Origin: Dermatophagoides farinae
Lineage: Eukaryota > Arthropoda > Arachnida > Sarcoptiformes > Pyroglyphidae
DNA: 64,000 bases
Direction of reading: 5' to 3'
Assembly (NCBI RefSeq): GCF_024713945.1
Contig: NC_134678.1
Coordinates: forward strand, 4,650,001-4,714,000
The translations under genes and the position numbers were made by a program. Each line of letters opens with the position of its first letter. Position 1 is the stretch's first letter. Under the pieces are notes generated by a model, which worked only from the letters and a program-made list of their open reading frames with translations, was not told the DNA's origin and did not search any database. This document shows positions 57,665-64,000 of the stretch, one piece after another.

Positions 57665-59028
57665 TTATACAGGATTACTCATGTTTGTAATATTTGAGAA
57701 TTTACAATAATATCCTTTTGTATTAACATGTGTCCACATTATTTTCATGTCATGATTGGATAATTCATTACTCGTGATTCTGTCTGTATCAAATACACAA
57801 CGACTTTCAATTGGAAGAATTACTGGATTCAGACGTAATAGTATAGTATCAGTAATGGTTATATTCATTTTGTAACGACAAAAACCGGTGATAAATACAT
57901 CTTCTATGCCAATATATGGTATAGTTTTACTTGCTTGAAATAATTTCTTCGCAACCATCTCACTTATTGCATATCCAAAACCGGAACAATATTCTGGATA
58001 TAAATTACCTAATTTTAAAATTGTATACTTTTTTCAATAAATTTTTCATTGAATAATCAAATTTACCTGGAAGCTGTTTATATTCGACAACATATTTTTG
58101 AAATTTTTTCCTTGACCGTTCAATTAGTTGTTTGTCATTGGTTTTGCCAAATGATGAGTATAAGAATAAATCTTTGATATTAGCATTTCGTAAGATTTTT
58201 CTCGAAATATTTCGACGACAAAAAATCGTATTATTACAATTTTTTGTGGAAACATTCTTCAACCATTTTATGATGTTGGGAATATGTAGATAAATATCAT
58301 CATCGGTTTTGAATAAAAATTGTGCATTCGAACAATAATTGATATACCAAAAAAGCATATGAATTGATTTATGTGTCAAATTATAAAAGTTATCCTGTAT
58401 ATTTATCTGTACAATATCTTCATGAATAAGACTTTCGAATCTTAATCGTTCCTAAAAGTCATAGATTTAGCTCAGGTTTCTGATCATTGATGATTTATTA
58501 ATACTTACTTGTATTTCGTTTGAATTGGTCAAACCAACCATAAATATAACTCTGTAATTGCCTAATTGTTGCAACAAATCTAATGCCCAGGTTTCTCTTA
58601 TTGTTTGTCTTCGATCAAAATTTCCCACACTTGATAAAATGACAATCAAGAAACTAATTGTATCATTATGCAAATCACTGCATTTTTTTGAATTATTAAT
58701 ATTAATAGTGTAGTTTCTACCAAGAATCATATGATCTCCATGATGAACGACTGTTCCATCTTGGCTAATTTTCCATTCTCTTTTTACCTTTCAATTAAAA
58801 GAAAAAATTTATCGTTATTAAAAAACCAATTTATTCATTATGGCTGTCCCAACCTACCTGATCACCACCATTATTATTATTGGATGGAACGACCACTTCA
58901 TTTTTACTATCATCATTCGGATAATGTTGATGTGTAACAGTTTTCGGATTATTTGATAATATAAAAAATGTCAATATTATTAAAACCAGAATGGACATGG
59001 AATCTAAAATTTTATTCATAATCATCAT
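57665..59028 (-). CDS. Beta-1,3-galactosyltransferase-like protein (GT31), 392 aa
   Basis: Four exons, 59028-58858, 58787-58509, 58451-58067 and 58008-57665, sum to 1179 nt. This is a Golgi type II membrane glycosyltransferase. A short cytosolic head (MMIMNKILDSM) is followed by one membrane helix (SILVLIILTFFILS) and an Asn-rich stem. The catalytic domain shows RRQTIRETWA, the metal-binding FLFKTDDDIY, YPEYCSGFGYAISEMVAKKL, and IEDVFITGFC, all GT31 landmarks. The acceptor sugar and orthologue cannot be told from the sequence. The segment between the DDD motif and PEYCSG is more basic and diverged than usual (KNVSTKNCNNTIFCRRNISR). The start at 59028 is the first ATG in frame. An upstream GTG start is not expected in a eukaryote. 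Confidence 0.85.
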
Positions 59029-59771
59029 GAATTCATTGTGGATCACATGTTAAAATTGTTGAAACTTTTACCGCGCGTACATTACTGGATTAGTTACACA
59101 AACTTGAATGTGTGACGATGCTTCAGGGAAATTCAATTTCTGCTAATTTTAGGAAAAATCGAACATCAAAATGCTACTAGCTATCCGTTTTTTTTCTCCA
59201 TTCATTATCAGCTTTTCATCATCCTTGTCGTCGTTCTGTTTATATTTCCCATTTCTTCCAATGTTATCTTCTTTCTGTTTATAGTTGATATGCACATATC
59301 AAGATCATCGTCAAAAGTTCCTACAAGTAGTTTACTTAAATGTGCTTTAATATTTGCCTAGAAATCGTTTGTCGTGTATGTGTATGTGGATTAAAAGAAT
59401 GAATTTTAAGTTTTCTTTTCTTTATTGACTGACCTGTTTTACAAGTCCAAAAAATGTCACTATAGTATCTACAAAAATGTATATTCGAAATGTACGTTCT
59501 ATTGCAATACAATACGAAATAAATTCAATCTGATTCTGGACAGTAGAGGGCGTTTGTCGATAAAAATTTGATATTTTACAGATTCTGGCCAATATTCATG
59601 CGTTCTGTATTCATTTATGGATCATATTTATATAGACTAATGATAATTTTTATATACATAGTTTTCATTAATTTTGTCTTGTATTCATCAATGGAATGGG
59701 ATTCTATAATCAATAATAACTATCGAATTGCTATTCAATTTGAGGCAAACAATAATTGATTGCAATAAATT
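59029..59771. other. Intergenic region
   Basis: A 743-bp gap between the divergent galactosyltransferase (-) and the unidentified gene (+). A hydrophobic open frame at about 59568-59759 ends 12 bp before the next ATG and is more likely 5-prime UTR than a gene. No recognised feature. Confidence 0.4.
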
Positions 59772-62225
59772 ATGACCACTGTTTTAAATAATAATAATTG
59801 TGATAATAAAATAGAACAGCTGGAAAAATGTAAACGATTGTTGTCATCTCGTTTAGCGCCTTTGGCATCTTTCGAAGATTTGCCTACCGATGAGCAGAAT
59901 AGTTCCAGTTCGGATGACGAGAAACAACCTCAACAATGTTCAACAAATCAAACTTTTCAATCTTCTCAAATAACTGTTTTGATAACAGATCATGATGATA
60001 ATAAAATTCATTCTTGGAATGATTCTCCTCTACCACAGTGCTCATCACCATCAATAATTAGCAATAATGAAGATAGATTACTTAATTCGCAGCCAAAAGG
60101 TCTGTCAAATCGATTATCTGTTACCTATTTTTTTATGATAATCAAAAATTCTATGTTAATTAGTAACTCAAAGAAAAGGATCATGGACAGACATTTTCTT
60201 TGGAAGGAAATCGCCAACACTCATCAAGCCCAAAGAAAGAAAATTCAGTCTGTTCTCTTTCAAGTTTTCTTTCAAAGGTTTGTTCAGTGATCAATATAGA
60301 TATCGACTTTAAATTTTTTATTTATTGAATAATGAAGATGATAATAAACAGCATTCTGAAACACCATTGGCTGTGATCAGTTCATCAAATAAAACACCAT
60401 CATCACCAATAATAGTGGATTGCGGATTGCAATTGACAACCACTAGCATTGATGATATCTGTATCTCATCAACAACTTCCAATGATACTGTCGTTTATAT
60501 TCAAAGTCCAACAGGACATTTATCTTCGATTGGCGCTGAAAAAATCTTCACAGGTAAACATGACACGATTATAAATTAGAACATTTATTGCATTTTTTTT
60601 TGAATTCAAGAATCAGAAACAGAGCTTCCAATGATAACTACTTATAATCAAATTACACAACTGGATTGCGAAAAAGATAATGAATGTGATTCATTATGCT
60701 CGTGTCAGACTGATGAACCACTTTACGATAAAAAGATTACCGATGACCAGATGAATATCGAGTACACAACTGAATGCTCCGAATGTGAAAGCGTCGTTTC
60801 TTGTTGTAATGAATATATCGCTAATAATGAATCAACCGACGATATAATTGCTGATCACGAGGACAATAATGATGATGAACAAAAAAATAACAATCGAAAA
60901 CTAGATTCTAGTTATGATAGTTATGAACTTGAGATGCTTCTAAAAAATGATGAACTCGATTTGAATAGGAAGTTGTACTACTCAAACGAAGAGACTAAAA
61001 TAGAATTTAATGCCAGCAATAATAACAATAGCCGTCCATTAATAAGAAAAGATCAGGATTCAAAGATCGGTTCAGATTTAGAAAGCAAAAAATTGACAAC
61101 ACTGCCTATTGAAAGACCACATAGTAATGTACCAGTAACAAATATCGAAAAGTTCGAAGCTTATCTCGATAAATATGCCATCGAAAACAATAAAATAAAA
61201 GAAGATAATAATAAATTGAAAATAATTCTACCAGGTATAAATATATTAAATATAACAGCATTTAAACTTAAATATTTCTCTTCTCTAGTAGACATCACAA
61301 AAGCTTCCAAGTATAGCCGTAAAAGTAATCCATTTATATGGCTACAGTTTTGCGAAAATGGCTTGAAAAGTCCAAAAATCTTGCGTAAACGTGCTAAGAG
61401 TTGTTTTCCTAGCCTAAATCCTCAATTATTCTTCAACCCTGATATTGATGCCATTTATAATAATGATGATGACGATCCTAAAGCATCACCAGGAAATTTG
61501 ACGCCTATAACTCCTTTGAAAAATGTAGACTTGGATAATGATGGTGACATATTTAATGACCATTTTCAATCCAAAAGTTTTGTGACAAATGTCAAACAAA
61601 AGTACAAATTTGTCGATAACAAAAATCGATCAAGTTATGAATGTAATTGTAGCTGTGCGACAACTACAACGGCAACTAGCCCGTCCATTACTTTGACCAC
61701 CAATACGAATCTCATATCAGTGACCACAACTTGTAGCGAAACGAATGTTTGTTCCGAGGTATTCATTTTTTTCTATTATTTTATTTTAAAAAATAATTAT
61801 CATTTTTAAATATACAAAACAAGATGACCAGCGAAGATGATGATGAAAATGAATTGTACCATTTGTCCAAAGATGAGAACAAGAATGAGCAGACTAATCA
61901 ATCATCAGATAATCCGATTGGTTCAAAGATTGAATTCAGTGAAGATCAGCCGTTACTGGTCTCTCCATGTGATTGTATCTGTCATCAGATCATTGCAAAC
62001 AAAATGAATACTTTACCATCAACGAAAAAAAAATTTACATTTAAAATAAAAAAGGACGATAGGAATTTAGAAACAATGACAAGTGATGAAATCACTTCGA
62101 CCGATCTTTGTCTTTTGATCTCATCATCATCATCAACGTTATCATCATCATCATCATCATCGTCGTCGTCGTCATCGTCTTCAGTATCACCCACATCTTC
62201 TACATCACCTTTGTCATCTACATGA
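59772..62225 (+). CDS. Unidentified acidic, Ser-rich protein with Cys clusters, 712 aa
   Basis: I do not recognise a family. Six exons give a consistent frame and sum to 2139 nt: 59772-60099, 60179-60277, 60338-60553, 60611-61234, 61289-61758, 61824-62225. The protein starts MTTVLNNNNCDNKIEQLEKC and has a Ser/Asp-rich N-terminus. A basic aromatic block follows at about residues 110-142 (DIFFGRKSPTLIKPKERKFS), then a Thr/Ser region. Cys clusters are CDSLCSC, CSECESVVSCC, CNCSC and CDCICH. A long acidic Asn-rich stretch follows, then a second basic block (CENGLKSPKILRKRAKSCFP) and a C-terminal serine run coded by TCA/TCG repeats. No signal peptide or membrane helix was seen, so it is probably intracellular. 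Exon 1/2 uses a weak donor (GTCTGT). The two conserved-looking basic blocks suggest real function. Upstream exons may exist. Confidence 0.6.
62123..62190. repeat. TCA/TCG codon microsatellite encoding poly-Ser
   Basis: An almost continuous run of TCA and TCG triplets, interrupted by ACG TTA, encodes the serine tract at the C-terminus of the unidentified protein. The antisense frame gives a false poly-Asp reading. Confidence 0.85.
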
Positions 62226-62718
62226 TCAATTTGATAGTTTTCTATCAAATTTCTCTTCTGATTTTGCAATCGTGGTTTTTTTCACTCAAAACAGATACAC
62301 ACGCAATGATGATTTTTTTTAATGGAACTGTATTTCAAAAATAAGTCTAATCAACCGATGACGAACGTAATGCACTTGTCTTGTATATACACACATGACC
62401 AGTAAAAAACTGGACACTTTCGAAAAAAGCATTACGGCCTATGGGAGAGAGGGTTTTTTCAAAGCTTCTAAAACCATGTTTTTTGTCGGAATCAAGCGAA
62501 AATATTTTACCAGTGCATAGTGAAAGAGTTGCTCTTTGAACAGTCTGAGTTTCAACTTCCGGCTACCATTTTCGAGAGTAGATGTGGGGTGTCAAAGTTT
62601 ATGTAGGGGAAATTTTCGCCCCTCTCGACTGTACTGCCATCTTGCAGATTAATAAATCCCTGAGATTAGCAAAAATGTATAGACACCAATTTTCGAATGT
62701 CGTGCAATCATACTTAAC
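62226..62718. other. Region between unidentified gene and inverted repeat
   Basis: No gene recognised. A short perfect inverted repeat, CCAGT-AAAAA-ACTGG, lies at about 62399-62413. The following about 300 bp are somewhat less AT-rich than the surroundings and contain no long open frame, so they may be part of a dispersed repeat. That is inference. Confidence 0.35.
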
Positions 62719-62835
62719 ATCAATTTTGACAATTTTGCATTTGTTTTAAATCTTGTTTTAAGACATAAATAAAATATATCACTACATTGGTTTATTTTGT
62801 GCCATTTTTTGTTGTAAAGTAAGAATTCAAAAATT

Positions 62836-63328
62836 CAAAATCGAGAAAATGACCAATATCCAACCTAACACGACCAGATCAGAATCGAGAAAATGGCAAA
62901 TTTCAAAACTAACACGACCAGATCAGAATCGAGAAAACATCAAATCCAAACTAACACGATCAGTTCAAAATCGAGAAAATGACAAGTCCAACATAACACG
63001 ACCATTTCAGAATCGAGAAAATAACAAGTCCAAACTAACACAATCAGTTCAGAATTCAAAATACAGAATCGAGAAAATAACAAATCCAACCTAACACAAC
63101 CAGTTCAGAATTCAAAATTCAAAATCCAGAAAATAACAAGTCCAAACTAACACGACCAGTTTAGAATTCAAAATTCAAAATCAAAAAAAAAAAAAAAAAA
63201 AACAAATCCAACCTAACACAACCAGTTCATAATTCAAAATTCAAAATCGAGAATATAACAAGTCCAAACTAACACGAGCAGTTCACAATCAAGAAAATGG
63301 CAAATTCAACCTAACACGACCAGTTCAG
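62836..63328. repeat. Array of a 42-bp unit, forward orientation
   Basis: About 11 imperfect units built on AACACGACCAGTTCAGAATC followed by GAGAAAATAACAAGTCCAAA. Some units carry an extra AATTCAAAATTC insertion, and an A-tract of about 19 lies at about 63184-63202. Because 42 is a multiple of three, the array reads as an open frame repeating NRENNKSKLTRPVQ. Confidence 0.85.
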
Positions 63329-63599
63329 ATGGTTAGTTATTGGAATTAGTTACCAAAATTGGTTGGTTTCTATACCGTTTTTTAGATTTATTAAAAATTA
63401 TTTTCAATGATGAATGGTGTTTTCCAAGATTCAGAGTTAAATAATGTTTGTTACATTTAATTAATTCGACATGTATCGGATGTTCTGCCATTGAAGATGA
63501 AAATATTTATTTTCAGAATATGTTGTTGTAATTTTCTACACAACGAATAACATTAACAAATGATCATCAAAAAAAATTTTATCTGATTCGAAAAAATGT

Positions 63600-63890
63600 T
63601 GTAAAAGTTGATAATAATTCAAATTCAGTTTGGATTTGTTATTTTCTTGATTTTGAACTGGTCGTGTTAGTTTGGACTTGTTATTTTCTGAATTTTGAAT
63701 TTTGAATTCTGAATTGATTGTGTTAGTTTGGACTTGCCATTTTCTCGATTCTGAACTGATCGTGTTAGTTTGGATTTGATGTTTTCTCGATTCTGATCTG
63801 GTCGTGTTAGTTTTGAAATTTGCCATTTTCTCGATTCTGATCTGGTCGTGTTAGGTTGGATATTGGTCATTTTCTCGATTTTGAATTTTT
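63600..63890. repeat. Array of the same 42-bp unit, reverse orientation
   Basis: About six units, reverse-complementary to the left array, with the outer part identical to it and the inner part diverged. Together the two arrays make the arms of the 1.28 kb inverted repeat. Confidence 0.85.
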
Positions 63891-64000
63891 GAATTCTTAC
63901 TTTACAACAAAAAATGGCACAAAATAAACCAATGTAGTGATATATTTTATTTATGTCTTAAAACAAGATTTAAAACAAATGCAAAATTGTCAAAATTGAT

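Larger units (their letters stand above)
62719..64000. repeat. Large inverted repeat with perfect 251-bp outer arms, running off the window
   Basis: Bases 62719-62969 match the reverse complement of 63750-64000 without a mismatch by my reading. The first difference is an A/G change inside GTTCAAAATC versus GTTCAGAATC. Inside the arms, both sides carry imperfect arrays of the same 42-bp unit, then a unique centre of about 250 bp (63330-63590). The right arm ends at the window edge, so the repeat may be longer. Confidence 0.93.

Noticed and set aside
59029-59046. Upstream GTG start for the galactosyltransferase
   Set aside because: Non-AUG initiation is not expected here; the first ATG at 59028 gives a proper type II membrane anchor.
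59568-59759. 63-residue hydrophobic frame upstream of the unidentified gene
   Set aside because: Ile/Tyr/Phe-rich translation of AT-rich DNA ending just before the next ATG; likely 5-prime UTR.
61985-62269. Minus-strand poly-Asp frame
   Set aside because: Antisense of the TCA/TCG serine microsatellite.
62849-63870. Open frames with repeating NRENNKSKLTRP
   Set aside because: They arise because the minisatellite unit is 42 bp; they occur mirrored on both strands and are interrupted by insertions.

Overview
The window looks like nuclear DNA of a small-genome arthropod. It is AT-rich, with short GT-AG introns (mostly 50-100 bp), closely spaced single-copy genes and many AT or TG microsatellites. 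The mix of intact metazoan genes (laminin alpha, p38, two phospholipase C beta classes, ERLEC1, Integrator subunit 5) and the very compact introns suggest an acariform mite, possibly a dust or scab mite. That assignment is inference. I rebuilt the exon-intron structures by hand. For every multi-exon gene except ERLEC1, the exon lengths sum to a multiple of three and the splice phases agree. I saw no tRNA or rRNA gene and no CRISPR array.

Layout. 1-563: GC-rich tandem repeats followed by a hairpin plus T-run, bacterial in style and unlike the rest. 2125-8969 (+): a 1809-residue ankyrin-repeat protein. 9491-21190 (-): a complete laminin alpha chain (3720 aa). 22135-23656 (-): p38 MAP kinase. 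24399-28170 (+): AHSA1, MRM3-like rRNA methyltransferase and proteasome alpha-7 (PSMA3). 28332-28623 (-): the tiny serine palmitoyltransferase subunit SPTSSA. 28624-32077: a 3.4 kb gene-poor stretch. 32078-42997 (+): two phospholipase C beta genes in tandem, one of the PLCB1/Plc21C class and one of the PLCB4/norpA class. 43051-59028: a dense cluster of JKAMP (-), TRMT6 (+), PCMT1 (+), INTS5 (-), TYW5 (-), GCDH (-), TMEM87 (-), ERLEC1 (+) and a beta-1,3-galactosyltransferase (-). 59772-62225 (+): an unidentified acidic, Ser-rich protein with cysteine clusters. 62719-64000: a large inverted repeat with perfect 251-bp outer arms and internal arrays of a 42-bp unit.

The genes do not form one pathway. 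Some loose groupings exist: ER quality control and secretion (JKAMP, ERLEC1, TMEM87, galactosyltransferase, SPTSSA), RNA modification (MRM3, TRMT6, TYW5), and signalling (p38, two PLC beta). Several pairs are divergent with 200-740 bp between start codons and may share promoters: p38/AHSA1, JKAMP/TRMT6, TMEM87/ERLEC1.

I found no convincing new multi-gene system. The points most worth checking are: a 50-bp tandem duplication that breaks ERLEC1 as assembled; the bacterial-looking left edge; the perfect inverted repeat at the right edge; a CCCH-like cysteine insertion in TYW5; the tandem PLC beta pair with an 8-nt microexon and an alternative PDZ-type tail; the unidentified protein at 59.8-62.2 kb; and a possible small secreted peptide near 29 kb.
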